Under the pieces are notes generated by a model. That model searched no databases, was not told where the DNA came from, and worked only from the letters and a program-made list of their open reading frames with translations. A stretch of 49,420 nucleotides of DNA from Gammaproteobacteria bacterium (GTDB lineage: Bacteria > Pseudomonadota > Gammaproteobacteria > Steroidobacterales > GCA-2729495): positions 1 to 49,420 of the forward strand of contig JASLMV010000019.1 in assembly GCA_030746435.1 (NCBI GenBank), read 5' to 3'. The stretch's first letter is position 1. Each line of letters opens with the position of its first letter. Both the position numbers and the translations under genes were made by a program. Positions 14,910 through 24,124 of this stretch are shown in pieces.

Positions 14910-17222
14910 ATGCGCCGCACCGATACCCCCGCAGACCTGACGGCCCGTATAAGAAGGGGTAATCAGCATGAGCGCTGGTCCAACGTACCTGATCTGGCGT
15001 CGCGGCTGAAAAACGGCATACCCGATACCCGGGTAATTTTCCGGGCCCTGAAGTCAGCCAAACATGCCATACAGAATTTCTTCAGGCGCCGCAGCCTGCT
15101 CGGGGAAATACTGCTGCTGCAACTCCTGTTTGCCATTGTTGCCGGTTCGCTTGCATTCGGCGCCCTTTGGCTGTCGTCCAGCCGAGCTGCCGCCGACAAT
15201 ATGAGGAACTGGGGCGAACAGTGGCTGTCGACGCTCGACGAAATAAGTATGCCGCTATACGTGGCCCAGGATGACGAGCGTCACCTGCAGGTCGAGGAGT
15301 ATGTGCACAAGTTTCCCGAAATTTCCTTTGTGCGCTTCTACTCTGATTCAGGAGAGCTGGTGTTCGAGAACTATCAGCGGGTAGGTGCCGCGGATGTAGA
15401 TCCGCTGCCGGTTGAGACCCTGCAGGGGCTCGTGAACACGTCCCGCGATGATCAGCGCTATCTACTCGATACCGCCACCGGAGACATGCCGCTGACGCGC
15501 ATCGGGAAGCCCATCTGGACGGAAGCGCTCATGATGGATGGTTTGATTGGTCTCGATCTGAGCGATGATTCTGCCGTAGAGAAGACCCTGGTTGGTTTCG
15601 TCGAGCTCGGCCTCAACTCAAGTGCCTACCAGGAGGCACTGACCCGCACCATACGTTCGGGAACTCTTTGGGGCGCATTGCTGCTGGTCCTGCTGACGAC
15701 CGCGTCCTGGCTGGTTTACCGACGGGCCCTGTTACCGCTGTCGCACTTGCAGGCGCCGCTGAAGAAGCTGGCCAAGGGTCATACCGACTTTAAGGTCGAA
15801 ACGGCGGGCCATACCGAGATCGTTGCGATCGCCGATGCGTTGAATACGACGGTAACGGCTCTAAACGAGCGCGACAAAAAACTCTGGCACCTGGCCAATC
15901 ACGATTCCCTGACCGGGCTGGTTAACCGGCATCGCTTTTCCGAAATACTGAACAATGAACTGGCGCAACTTGAAGACACCGATGGGACCAGTGCGTTGCT
16001 GTTTATTGACCTGGACCAGTTTAAGTACGTGAACGATACGGTCGGGCATGCGGCCGGCGACCGGCTCCTGCAGGACGTCGCGGAGCGCCTGACCGACGCC
16101 GTGAGGCAGACGGATACGGTGTCACGTTTCGGCGGCGATGAATTCGTGGTTTTGCTCAGTGATGTCTGCGAGAAGCAGGTTAAGGTCATATGTGAAGACC
16201 TGATTCGCAGTGCCAGCGAATACCGTTTTGTCGAAAACGAACAGTCTTTTTCGGTCCGTTGCAGTATCGGCGTCACCATGATCTGGGGTAATGAGTTCAC
16301 GCCGGCCGACCTGCTGTCACAGGCCGATATGGCCTGTCATCATGCCAAGTCGCTGGGCCGCAACCGCTTTGATTTTTACCAGTCAGCATCGCGATCCATG
16401 GCTGGCATGGTTTCCGAGGTGGGCTTGTCGCGCCAGATTCAGCAGGCGCTGAGTAACGATACCTTTGTGCTGTATTTCCAGCCGATTGTGGATATTAGTA
16501 CCCGTCAACCCACACACTACGAAGTTTTGTTACGGATGCGGGGCAACAAGAACAAGCTGGTTCTTCCGGATACGTTTATGCCGGCCGCGACGCGCTTTGG
16601 CCTGATGGTCGATATAGATCGCTGGGTTATCCGCAACGCGCTGGAGCAAATTGCGGAAATACGTATGGAACGCCCCGATACTTGTTTCACACTTAATGTG
16701 TCTGGAAACATGTTTGAGACTCCGGATTTTGTCGAATTCATAAAGATGAGCCTCAAGAAAACCGGAGTGCCGATGGAAGCCATCGTGCTCGAGATCACGG
16801 AGCAGGTCGCGGTACGTACTGCAGGTAATTCCGGCCGGCGGATTACCAAGCTGGCAAAGCTCGGTTGTAAGTTCGCCCTGGACGATTTCGGCGCCGGCTA
16901 CAGTTCTTACAGTTATCTGAAAACACTGCCGGTGGATTATATCAAGATCGACGGTTCGTTTATCAAGAACATTGCCAGCGATATCGTCGATCAGAAAATT
17001 GTAGGTTCGATCATCGAAATCGCTCGCGCAACCGGTAAGCAGACGATTGCCGAGCACGTGGCCGATTACGAGACCTTTACCTTGCTTAGTGAACTCGGCA
17101 TCGATTTCGCACAGGGTAACTTCCTCGGTAAACCCGGTAAGGCACTCAGCAGCGAAGCGATCCCCACTTCTATTTCCGAAGCCAAGAAAAAGCGCCGCCG
17201 CAAAGCCGGCCAGGCCGGTTGA
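14910..17222 (+). CDS. Membrane GGDEF-EAL c-di-GMP protein with HAMP domain
   Basis: 770 residues. TM1 is at about 64-90, a periplasmic domain at about 90-248, TM2 at about 250-270, a HAMP-like linker follows, then GGDEF (motif GGDEF at 408-412) with an intact inhibitory site RQTD five residues before it, and an EAL domain. The EAL signature reads EVL (538-540) instead of EAL, while DDFGAGYSS (about 658-666) and YIKIDGSFI are present. It may synthesise and/or degrade cyclic di-GMP in response to a periplasmic signal. The substrate-binding lipoprotein gene ends 4 bp upstream and its product probably presents the ligand. A basic C-terminal tail (KKKRRRKAG) is unusual. Confidence 0.93.
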   Translation: MRRTDTPADLTARIRRGNQHERWSNVPDLASRLKNGIPDTRVIFRALKSAKHAIQNFFRRRSLLGEILLLQLLFAIVAGSLAFGALWLSSSRAAADNMRNWGEQWLSTLDEISMPLYVAQDDERHLQVEEYVHKFPEISFVRFYSDSGELVFENYQRVGAADVDPLPVETLQGLVNTSRDDQRYLLDTATGDMPLTRIGKPIWTEALMMDGLIGLDLSDDSAVEKTLVGFVELGLNSSAYQEALTRTIRSGTLWGALLLVLLTTASWLVYRRALLPLSHLQAPLKKLAKGHTDFKVETAGHTEIVAIADALNTTVTALNERDKKLWHLANHDSLTGLVNRHRFSEILNNELAQLEDTDGTSALLFIDLDQFKYVNDTVGHAAGDRLLQDVAERLTDAVRQTDTVSRFGGDEFVVLLSDVCEKQVKVICEDLIRSASEYRFVENEQSFSVRCSIGVTMIWGNEFTPADLLSQADMACHHAKSLGRNRFDFYQSASRSMAGMVSEVGLSRQIQQALSNDTFVLYFQPIVDISTRQPTHYEVLLRMRGNKNKLVLPDTFMPAATRFGLMVDIDRWVIRNALEQIAEIRMERPDTCFTLNVSGNMFETPDFVEFIKMSLKKTGVPMEAIVLEITEQVAVRTAGNSGRRITKLAKLGCKFALDDFGAGYSSYSYLKTLPVDYIKIDGSFIKNIASDIVDQKIVGSIIEIARATGKQTIAEHVADYETFTLLSELGIDFAQGNFLGKPGKALSSEAIPTSISEAKKKRRRKAGQAG

Positions 17223-17423
17223 GGCTGGCTTTTTAATTTATTTCTGTCTTTTTCGGCAGCGTCTGTTATAGTCCGCTCCGTCCTGGCGCACCTCGGTCTG
17301 CGTCAATCATTCCGAAGCCGGCAATTCCGCAGGTTTCTGAACCACCAAAATTTTCCAGCCTGGGCCGAACCGTGCGCGGTTTTACCACGCGATCGGGTCA
17401 GGCGATCTCGGAGTACGAAATCA

Positions 17424-18740
17424 ATGTTATTTGAAGAACTCGGCCTGTCGGCCGAATTGCTGCGCGCGATCAATGAACAGGGCTATCGCGAGGCGACCCC
17501 GATCCAGCAGCAAGCAATACCTCTCGTCCTTGCAGGTCAGGATGTCCTCGCGGGCGCCCAGACCGGCACGGGCAAAACTGCCGGGTTTACCTTGCCGTTG
17601 CTGCAGCGGCTGCAGGCATCCGGATCGACCGGAGGCTTTGCTCGTGTCCTGGTCCTGACGCCAACGCGCGAACTTGCTGCCCAGGTGGCGGAGAGTGTGC
17701 GCAACTACGGCCGCCATCTGCCGTTCAGGTCCACGACGATATTCGGCGGTGTAAGTATCAACCCGCAGAAAACAAAACTGCGCAAGGGTGTCGACATAAT
17801 TGTCGCGACGCCCGGTCGCTTACTCGATCACATTCAGCAGGGCACGGTCGATTTGTCGGCCGTCGAAGTGCTCGTGCTTGACGAAGCTGATCGAATGCTC
17901 GATATGGGTTTCATTCGCGACATGCGCAAGATATTTAAGGTATTGCCGACTGAACGCCAGACGCTGCTGTTTTCCGCAACATTTTCCGCGGAGATTCGGC
18001 GACTCGCCGCGGATCTGTTGCATGGGGCCCGGGAAATACAGGTGACACCTGAGAACACGGCGGTGGAACGTGTCAGCCAGGTTATTTTTCCGGTGGATAA
18101 GAGCCGCAAACGGGAATTGCTGTCCCACCAGATCGGTGCGGGCAACTGGCAGCAGGTGCTGGTGTTTACCCGCACCAAGCACGGCGCCAACCGACTCGCC
18201 GAACAACTTGGCAAAGACGGGATCAGGTCCACGGCCATTCACGGTAATAAATCGCAGGGCGCGCGAACCAGGGCGCTGGCTGACTTCAAGGCCGGCAAGG
18301 TGCGCGTACTCGTGGCGACCGATATTGCCGCACGCGGCCTGGATATCGACCGCCTGCCGCATGTGGTGAACTACGAATTGCCGAACGTGCCGGAAGATTA
18401 CCTGCATCGCATCGGCCGTACTGCGCGTGCCGGCCAGGACGGCCATGCCATATCGTTGGTGTGCGTCGACGAGTTAAAGCTGTTGCGTGATATCGAACGC
18501 TTGCTGAACTGCGCTATCGCCAGGGAAATTATTCCCGGCTATGAAGTGGACCCGCGTATCAAGGCTGAGCCGATATCAAATGGCCGCGGCCAGCGGCCTT
18601 CCGGCCGAGGCCGCAATACGGGTGGGCACCGCAACGGAAATGGCGGTGGTCGCAAGCAGGGCCGTGGCGGCCCGCAGAAGTCGCGCCCGGGCAATGCTCC
18701 ACGCAAGAATACAACCGGCGGCAAGCGTCGACGCGGCTAA
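17424..18740 (+). CDS. rhlE: DEAD-box RNA helicase RhlE
   Basis: 438 residues. All helicase motifs are present: Q-motif region [14 protein letters not shown], motif I AQTGTGKT (45-52), PTREL, DEAD (153-156), SAT, RGLDI and [10 protein letters not shown]. The C-terminal 70 residues are rich in Gly, Arg and Lys, the RNA-binding tail usual for RhlE. The enzyme remodels RNA and assists ribosome assembly and mRNA decay in the cytoplasm. The approximately 200-bp leader upstream ends without a strong Shine-Dalgarno site, which is not rare for RNA-helicase genes with regulated leaders. Confidence 0.93.
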   Translation: MLFEELGLSAELLRAINEQGYREATPIQQQAIPLVLAGQDVLAGAQTGTGKTAGFTLPLLQRLQASGSTGGFARVLVLTPTRELAAQVAESVRNYGRHLPFRSTTIFGGVSINPQKTKLRKGVDIIVATPGRLLDHIQQGTVDLSAVEVLVLDEADRMLDMGFIRDMRKIFKVLPTERQTLLFSATFSAEIRRLAADLLHGAREIQVTPENTAVERVSQVIFPVDKSRKRELLSHQIGAGNWQQVLVFTRTKHGANRLAEQLGKDGIRSTAIHGNKSQGARTRALADFKAGKVRVLVATDIAARGLDIDRLPHVVNYELPNVPEDYLHRIGRTARAGQDGHAISLVCVDELKLLRDIERLLNCAIAREIIPGYEVDPRIKAEPISNGRGQRPSGRGRNTGGHRNGNGGGRKQGRGGPQKSRPGNAPRKNTTGGKRRRG

Positions 18741-18821
18741 GCAGGCCGTAAATCGATGCGGGTTTCCTGTATGTAATACTGTGGCAAAGTATTGTTTGCA
18801 GTTGTTAGCGGTGCCTGGCGC

Positions 18822-19430
18822 GTGTCTCTGAAGCTTCCGACAAGAATCTGTGTCACCTTCCTGTTGCCCGTGACGGTGTTCGTTTCCGGGAAGGCTTATG
18901 CGCAGGATCCGGTATATCCTGCGCAGGAACTGTACCGTCGGCATTGTGCCGCCTGTCACGGACCCGGCGGGATGGGCGGGGCGGGCATACCTAATCTCAC
19001 GGACAATGCCTGGCAGTACGGCGGCCAAACTGCCGATATCGAGCGTTCTATCAGTCATGGACGGCGCCCAGTGATGCCGGCGCTCGGGCGGGCGCTCGGA
19101 GACACGGGCCTCGGGCAGGTAGTGAGCTATGTGCTGAGCCTGGGCCGGCCCGTCGATGCTCCGCCCGAAAGCCTCAAAGCGGGCAAAGAGTTGTACGCAG
19201 TTTTCTGTGCTTCCTGCCACGGCGTTGATGGAACAGGCACGCCGGCCCTCGGCGCACCCGACCTGACAGACGATACCTGGCTGTATGGCAGCACCGCGGG
19301 CGTTATCCGGGATGTCGTGGCAAACGGCCGCGCAAACGAGATGCCGGCTTTTGGCGAAACACTGAGTCCGGCGGAAATCGCCGCACTGACGGACTTTGTA
19401 CAACGATTTATGTCAAATCCTTCCCGTTAA
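18822..19430 (+). CDS. Periplasmic di-haem cytochrome c
   Basis: Two class I haem-binding sites are present, CAACH and CASCH. Each is followed by the matching distal Met region (GRRPVMPALG; GRANEMPAFG) and by a short helix that closes the domain (QVVSYVLSLG; ALTDFVQRFM). The two domains share the NLTDNAWQYGG / DLTDDTWLYGS motif, so it is a tandem duplication like the CcoP subunit of cbb3 oxidase but without its membrane anchor. The start is uncertain: GTG here gives a compact signal peptide ending in YAQD; an in-frame TTG 30 bases upstream is the alternative. It is probably an electron carrier in the periplasm. It follows rhlE by about 80 bp. Confidence 0.85.
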   Translation: MSLKLPTRICVTFLLPVTVFVSGKAYAQDPVYPAQELYRRHCAACHGPGGMGGAGIPNLTDNAWQYGGQTADIERSISHGRRPVMPALGRALGDTGLGQVVSYVLSLGRPVDAPPESLKAGKELYAVFCASCHGVDGTGTPALGAPDLTDDTWLYGSTAGVIRDVVANGRANEMPAFGETLSPAEIAALTDFVQRFMSNPSR

Positions 19431-19687
19431 TTAAGACGCTCCGTGCTATGGCAGCCGTTCGGGACGGAACAACCGGCAACTGTCATCTAAAAAAACTTCC
19501 TAAATATATTAATAACTTACGGGTCACTTATTAGAGGCTACTTTATATTGTGCTTTATTTTCGCTTGCCGTGTTTACCGCGGTTGTTTAGATTCGGTCTT
19601 AGCAGCTCATAAATTATGTAAAAAAAGGCTGCCCGACACCGGCGGGCGCGATGCCGGCAGTTCAAAGCACTATATGCGGAGAAGCTC

Positions 19688-21190
19688 ATGCGTAGGGAGA
19701 TTCGCTGGCTGTTGCTGGTGGGTGTGTCATTGGCGCCGGGCCTCACCATCGCCGAGGGTGATATTGAGGGGTATCTGTCAGCGTTCAGCGTAAAGCAGGG
19801 CGACAGCATCGGCATACACGTTTCTATCGAAGATGAAGAAGATTTTGATGTACGCGTCTATAAAATCGGCGTGCCAACGCAGTGGCTGGCCAGTTACAAG
19901 AACAATTCCGGAACCGAATATCTGCAACCGAACGATGCCTGGGAGCATGGTGCGCAGTGGCCCGTTGCCCTTGAAATTCCAATCCCTGACGATTGGAGCA
20001 GTGGTTTATACCGGATAATGCTGTCTTCGGACGTTGGTACCCGGTTTACGTATTTCGTTGTGCGTGAAGACGACCCCGGCAGCGAGTCCGGCATCCTCGT
20101 ACTCGACAGTTCGACGACCTGGATTGCATACAACGACTGGGGCGGGCGATCACTCTACACGTCACCTCGTGCAACTTCCCTTTCTCTCTCGCGTCCCGGT
20201 CAGAATAGGGCGCTCAAACATGAGCGCTTGTTTGCACGCTGGGCCGATCACATGGGCATTCCCATTGAATATGCTTCCCTGCTCGACCTGCAAAATGATC
20301 CTGAGTTACTCAACCCGTATTCCACGGTGGTGATTGTTGGCCACAGCGAATACTGGTCGATGGAAATGCGTGAACGATTCGATGCATTTACCCAGGCTGG
20401 AGGTAACGCGATCATCCTTAGCGGCAACACGATGTGGTGGCAGATTCGTATCGAAGACGACAAACTTGTTTGCTACAAGGACGGGCGGGATGACCCCCTG
20501 TTCGGTGTGGACGATTCCCAGGTCACGACTTACTGGCATATGAACCCGGTTTATGGCTCGGAAGCCAGTTCCATAGGTGTCAGTTTTGCAAACGGTGGTT
20601 TCGTTAACCGCTATAACTATCTGCCGGCTTCCGAGGGTTACGGCGGCTATACGGTAGCCAACTGGGGTAGCGACGTCTACGCGGGAACAGGACTAAAAGT
20701 AGGCGACCAGTTCGGGACGAACAGCACGATAGTCGGTTATGAAGTTGACGGCGTCGCGCTGGATCCCAATGGCCTGCCCGAGGGCGACGAGGAGGATCCG
20801 GGCTATTTCACCGTGCTTGCCACATCACCTGCTGAAACAGACAGCTGGGTAGGTCAGGCGACCATGGGGATATTCCGTGCAGGCGACGGTACCGGCGGCT
20901 ACATTTTCAACGCCGCAACCGTAGACTGGACCGATGGCCTGTGGAAGGAAGGCGATTGGGTTGTGCCTGATCCGATCGTCAGCAAGATTATGCTGAATGT
21001 GCTGGCAATGTTTGAACCGCTGTCAGAGGCCAGCTGCGAGTTTGCGGATCCCGCAGGTCCGGACTTCGATGATGACGGGCATTGCGATGCCTGTGATAAT
21101 TGCGTGATAGCGCCAAACCCCTTGCAGGAAGATAATGGCATCAATAACACTGGCGATGTGTGCAACCAGTATTGTCACGGCAGTAGTTAG
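19688..21190 (+). CDS. Exported N,N-dimethylformamidase large-subunit-like protein
   Basis: 500 residues with a signal peptide (about 1-22, ending LTIA). The bulk matches the C-terminal domain of N,N-dimethylformamidase beta-subunit-like proteins: DFDVRVYKIG, YRIMLSSDVGTRFTYFVVRED, TTWIAYNDWGGRSLY, YSTVVIVGHSEYWS and GNAIILSGNTMWWQIRIE. The true amidase hydrolyses dimethylformamide with a mononuclear iron; relatives are widespread with unknown substrates. The C-terminus carries a thrombospondin type 3-like calcium-binding segment (DFDDDGHCDACDNC, then GDVCNQ). Exported location plus the calcium motif point to a surface or secreted protein. The DUF1566 gene follows after 9 bp. Confidence 0.75.
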   Translation: MRREIRWLLLVGVSLAPGLTIAEGDIEGYLSAFSVKQGDSIGIHVSIEDEEDFDVRVYKIGVPTQWLASYKNNSGTEYLQPNDAWEHGAQWPVALEIPIPDDWSSGLYRIMLSSDVGTRFTYFVVREDDPGSESGILVLDSSTTWIAYNDWGGRSLYTSPRATSLSLSRPGQNRALKHERLFARWADHMGIPIEYASLLDLQNDPELLNPYSTVVIVGHSEYWSMEMRERFDAFTQAGGNAIILSGNTMWWQIRIEDDKLVCYKDGRDDPLFGVDDSQVTTYWHMNPVYGSEASSIGVSFANGGFVNRYNYLPASEGYGGYTVANWGSDVYAGTGLKVGDQFGTNSTIVGYEVDGVALDPNGLPEGDEEDPGYFTVLATSPAETDSWVGQATMGIFRAGDGTGGYIFNAATVDWTDGLWKEGDWVVPDPIVSKIMLNVLAMFEPLSEASCEFADPAGPDFDDDGHCDACDNCVIAPNPLQEDNGINNTGDVCNQYCHGSS

Positions 21191-21199
21191 TCGGGGCGC

Positions 21200-22333
21200 G
21201 TGGCGCGTGGTTTGGTGATACATCGAAGGGTTAATCCGGGCGTAAACTGGGCGTTGCCCACGCTAATATTGCTCAACGGGTTTACTTATGCCGCCGCTGC
21301 GGCACGCGACACGGAACCGGTGAACGAACCGGACAAGGCACTGTACTCAATATACTGTGACGCGCAAACCGGTTTATGTTGGCAGGATCCGCAAAAAGAT
21401 GCCTATAAACCGGCGGACCCGGGCCTGGTGGCCACCGAAGCAGCCCGATATTGCGATGAGCTTGTGCTCGGTGGTTACGATGACTGGCGCTTGCCGGACA
21501 GTGACGAGTTGCGTGCACTGATTGCGGGGAACGAGGCAACCGAACCCGGCGGACAATGTATGCTGACCATCGGCGGAGGGCGCAACGAAACGCTGTTCCG
21601 GGCCTGCGAGGGTGGCCAGCCCGGCAAGGGGCCAGGCGCCAACGGTTGTTACCTGCGACCCGGACTTACCGGTACCTGTAACAAAACGGGACCGCCGCAG
21701 GCTACGCAATACCTGGAAATCTGGGCATCCAACCGGCCGGCTGACGATGCCGATGGCTGGCAGGCTTATGTGTCCTTCGATCGCGGGGCGCTCGGTTACA
21801 ACCATGTCAACAGCGCCGGCGATGTGCGTTGCGTGCGTGAAGGACGGGGAGCAAATCAAACCGGCCTGGCGCCGGCAAACCGGTTTGTTGCGCGAGCACC
21901 CGAGGCCGCCGACCTTGACCCCTGCGAGGTCAGCGACAAGCTTGCGTTACACATCCGGGTACCCGATAAACTGGCCAACCCACCTGACAGGCTCATGGCA
22001 TTTCTCTATCGCGCAGACAAATGGCGGTTCCCGCCGGCCGGGCCACCCGATGGAGGCACCGACTACAACACGGTCATGCAGCCGGAGTTTTCAGCTGACG
22101 GTGAATTTCGAACAGTGTTGCCCGGTTGTACTTTCTATCGTGAGCACACACTCGAGGGTGAATACCGCGTGTATGTCCAGTTGTTGATGGAGGAGCGGCG
22201 CCCGCCCATGGTTATGCAGGGAGACTACTACTGGGGCAGCAATACGGAAGTTTTTGAGCTGCCGTTCGACGGGATCGAACACCGCGGTACGCAGCAGAAT
22301 CTCGAACTTACGCTCTGGCCGGTGGTGCGCTAG
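21200..22333 (+). CDS. Exported DUF1566 (Lcl C-terminal domain) protein
   Basis: 377 residues from GTG; the exact start is uncertain because in-frame TTG and GTG codons follow within 15 bases and none has a clear ribosome site. A hydrophobic stretch near residues 15-34 acts as signal peptide. The DUF1566 core is obvious: TGLCWQDPQ, EAARYCDELVLGGYDDWRLPDSDELRALI, and later EIWASNRP, AYVSFDRGALG and VRCVREG. This fold is related to C-type lectin/formylglycine-generating-enzyme-like surface proteins. About 150 further residues form an unknown C-terminal domain. It is probably co-transcribed with the upstream dimethylformamidase-like gene and may form a surface complex with it. Confidence 0.75.
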   Translation: MARGLVIHRRVNPGVNWALPTLILLNGFTYAAAAARDTEPVNEPDKALYSIYCDAQTGLCWQDPQKDAYKPADPGLVATEAARYCDELVLGGYDDWRLPDSDELRALIAGNEATEPGGQCMLTIGGGRNETLFRACEGGQPGKGPGANGCYLRPGLTGTCNKTGPPQATQYLEIWASNRPADDADGWQAYVSFDRGALGYNHVNSAGDVRCVREGRGANQTGLAPANRFVARAPEAADLDPCEVSDKLALHIRVPDKLANPPDRLMAFLYRADKWRFPPAGPPDGGTDYNTVMQPEFSADGEFRTVLPGCTFYREHTLEGEYRVYVQLLMEERRPPMVMQGDYYWGSNTEVFELPFDGIEHRGTQQNLELTLWPVVR

Positions 22334-22342
22334 GGGAAAATA

Positions 22343-23707
22343 CTAATCGCTTAGCGCAAACTGCACCTGGTCTCGCGTATACCGCTCAGCCCACATGATG
22401 ACGGGGATCAGTTCGTCGTTTTCTCCGAGCCGCTGGTCATGGCGGTACTCCCACACAACTTCCCCAGCGTCGCTGACTTCAAGCAGGCGCCCCCGGTGCG
22501 ACTCTGTAATGAGCGTATTGCCGTTGGGCAGCCGCTGCTGCGAGCCACGTGCGGCGCTCCTGAAGCGCATGTCTTTGTGGCCCCTGAATACCCATTCTTC
22601 GGCCATGTTTGCAGGGTTAATTTCGACCACCCGGGATGCCCGTTTGCGGTTCGGGTCCTCCTGCATGTCGATATTGTCGAACAAAAGAATATTGCCGGTC
22701 TCCAGAAAATCGGCATCATGCTGCTTAAACCAGCCGCCGCGTTTAAACCATTTCACCTTCTTCGTAGCGGCATCAATTATCGCGATCGCATTGAGTTCGC
22801 GAAAAGAAACCAGCAAATCGCCCGGCTCAGCGATGCTGAATTTGTCGGCCAGTTCCTCAGGCAGAACTTCCACGTCGTTGGCATGCAACAGATTACCTGG
22901 CCCGGGAGGCAGCTTCCCTACCGACCTTGTTGAATTAGGCGCGATTATCTGCGGGATCACTTCCCTGTATTCGGAGTCCACGAAGCTATCCAGAAGCGAG
23001 AACTGTTCTTCGAACTTACCCTCGGCACTAAAGATCGATACGCCATCCTCTATGTAAGGCGGGATAATGTTAGGAGCATCCGGATTGCTTTCGGTAATAA
23101 TCTTATGGTCGAGCGCGTATATCCGGCCGTCGTTACCCTGGTCGAAGGAATGGTGTAATTGGCGAAACTGTTTCCACAGCAACTTTGAGTCCTTGTCAAT
23201 CATAGCTATGCCGTAGCCATGGGGCGTTGTGGCCCAGGCGGCAAACATCACAAGCAGGCGGCCGTCCGGGTACAGTCTGGCCTTGCGCAGAAAAATGAAG
23301 CGGGGCGGAACAGGGTCCTGCACTTCGTCACCCGCATCCCACAAGTCCGTATAGGAAGCAGTCCATGTTTTCCGGACGCTACCTTTCATATCGATCAGGT
23401 GAACCTGGTCGCTCAGCGCGCTCGTAAACAGCGTAAAACCATCGCTGGTTCTTGCAGGTACACGCTTGATTACACCGGTTGCATCTGAATCAGCCGGGAA
23501 AATAGCGCCCTTGTTATAGGGGCTTGCGAGCTGTTCGGACTGCAGCAGGGCAGCCCGGAAACCCATGAAGCCATCCTGCAGAATCTTGCCTGGGAAAAAC
23601 CCGAAATAGACGGACGCACCGCCGAAGACCATGGCCAGAAACGCGATGGCAAGCATGCGCACGAAGACAATCATCCAGGAACCCATATTGTTTGCCCGCC
23701 GTATCAT
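22343..23707 (-). CDS. Membrane-anchored arylsulfotransferase-like protein
   Basis: 454 residues with one N-terminal membrane helix (about 12-38), the rest presumably periplasmic. Motifs fit the arylsulfotransferase (ASST)-type six-bladed propeller family: ARLYPDGRLLVMF, KQFRQLHHSFDQGNDGRIYAL, LLHANDVEVLP, KQHDADFLETGNILLFDN and QRLPNGNTLITESHRGRLLEV. Conserved His residues in HHSFD, HAND and QHDAD correspond to catalytic or structural positions in ASST proteins, which transfer sulfate between phenols without PAPS. Many relatives have unknown activity. The start could also be the ATG seven codons later. Confidence 0.8.
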   Translation of the reverse strand: MIRRANNMGSWMIVFVRMLAIAFLAMVFGGASVYFGFFPGKILQDGFMGFRAALLQSEQLASPYNKGAIFPADSDATGVIKRVPARTSDGFTLFTSALSDQVHLIDMKGSVRKTWTASYTDLWDAGDEVQDPVPPRFIFLRKARLYPDGRLLVMFAAWATTPHGYGIAMIDKDSKLLWKQFRQLHHSFDQGNDGRIYALDHKIITESNPDAPNIIPPYIEDGVSIFSAEGKFEEQFSLLDSFVDSEYREVIPQIIAPNSTRSVGKLPPGPGNLLHANDVEVLPEELADKFSIAEPGDLLVSFRELNAIAIIDAATKKVKWFKRGGWFKQHDADFLETGNILLFDNIDMQEDPNRKRASRVVEINPANMAEEWVFRGHKDMRFRSAARGSQQRLPNGNTLITESHRGRLLEVSDAGEVVWEYRHDQRLGENDELIPVIMWAERYTRDQVQFALSD

Positions 23708-23710
23708 CCC

Positions 23711-23920
23711 TTGAATTCAGGCAGCGCACAACCGATTATGAAAGGCTGTTACGCTGGTATCATGGTTTCTGATCCGAGCGCCCCGGGCGACCCGAGCGGT
23801 CGCGGCCATGTCCGCGCCTGTGAAACCCAGCCGCCGTCCGATCCGTGCGGCGGCGCAGGCGAGCCGCCATGTGCTCCCGGACAGGCCTATCCGTTCGGTC
23901 TGACGCCGCCCCCCGGGTGA
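23711..23920 (+). CDS. Possible small Cys/Pro-rich ORF with an apparent frameshift
   Basis: A 69-residue frame rich in Pro, Gly and Cys (for example QPPSDPCGGAGEPPCAPGQA). It ends at a run of six C (about 23909-23914) followed by GGGTGA. Skipping one base at the C run would join it to GDGIIYTEFDCLQRTGDWCP and a stop at about 23977, 28 bp before a strong terminator. The continuity suggests either a sequencing or assembly error in the homopolymer, a decayed gene, or programmed slippage. There is no signal peptide and no recognised family. Confidence 0.35.
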   Translation: MNSGSAQPIMKGCYAGIMVSDPSAPGDPSGRGHVRACETQPPSDPCGGAGEPPCAPGQAYPFGLTPPPG

Positions 23921-24004
23921 CGGAATAATCTATACCGAGTTTGACTGCCTGCAGCGTACCGGTGACTGGTGCCCGTAGGCGCAGGTTGAGGTTACATTGA
24001 ACAG

Positions 24005-24033
24005 GAAAGGGCCCGTCAGGGTCCTTTCTTTTT
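24005..24033 (+). terminator. Rho-independent terminator
   Basis: GAAAGGGCCC-GTCA-GGGTCCTTTC forms a 10-bp stem (one G-T pair) followed by five T. On the + strand it would end a transcript from the small Cys/Pro-rich ORF region, which supports that region being transcribed. Confidence 0.85.
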
Positions 24034-24124
24034 GCATGCTCAGACTAGGTGAAAATCCCGATGGGTAAGCAGGCTTCAGAGTCGCTACTATTAATAATTC
24101 AGGAGCAGCCGGAGGTGTGGACCC

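Noticed and set aside
18576-19403. A 275-residue open frame on the minus strand
   Set aside because: It is antisense to the RhlE tail and the di-haem cytochrome, both well supported.
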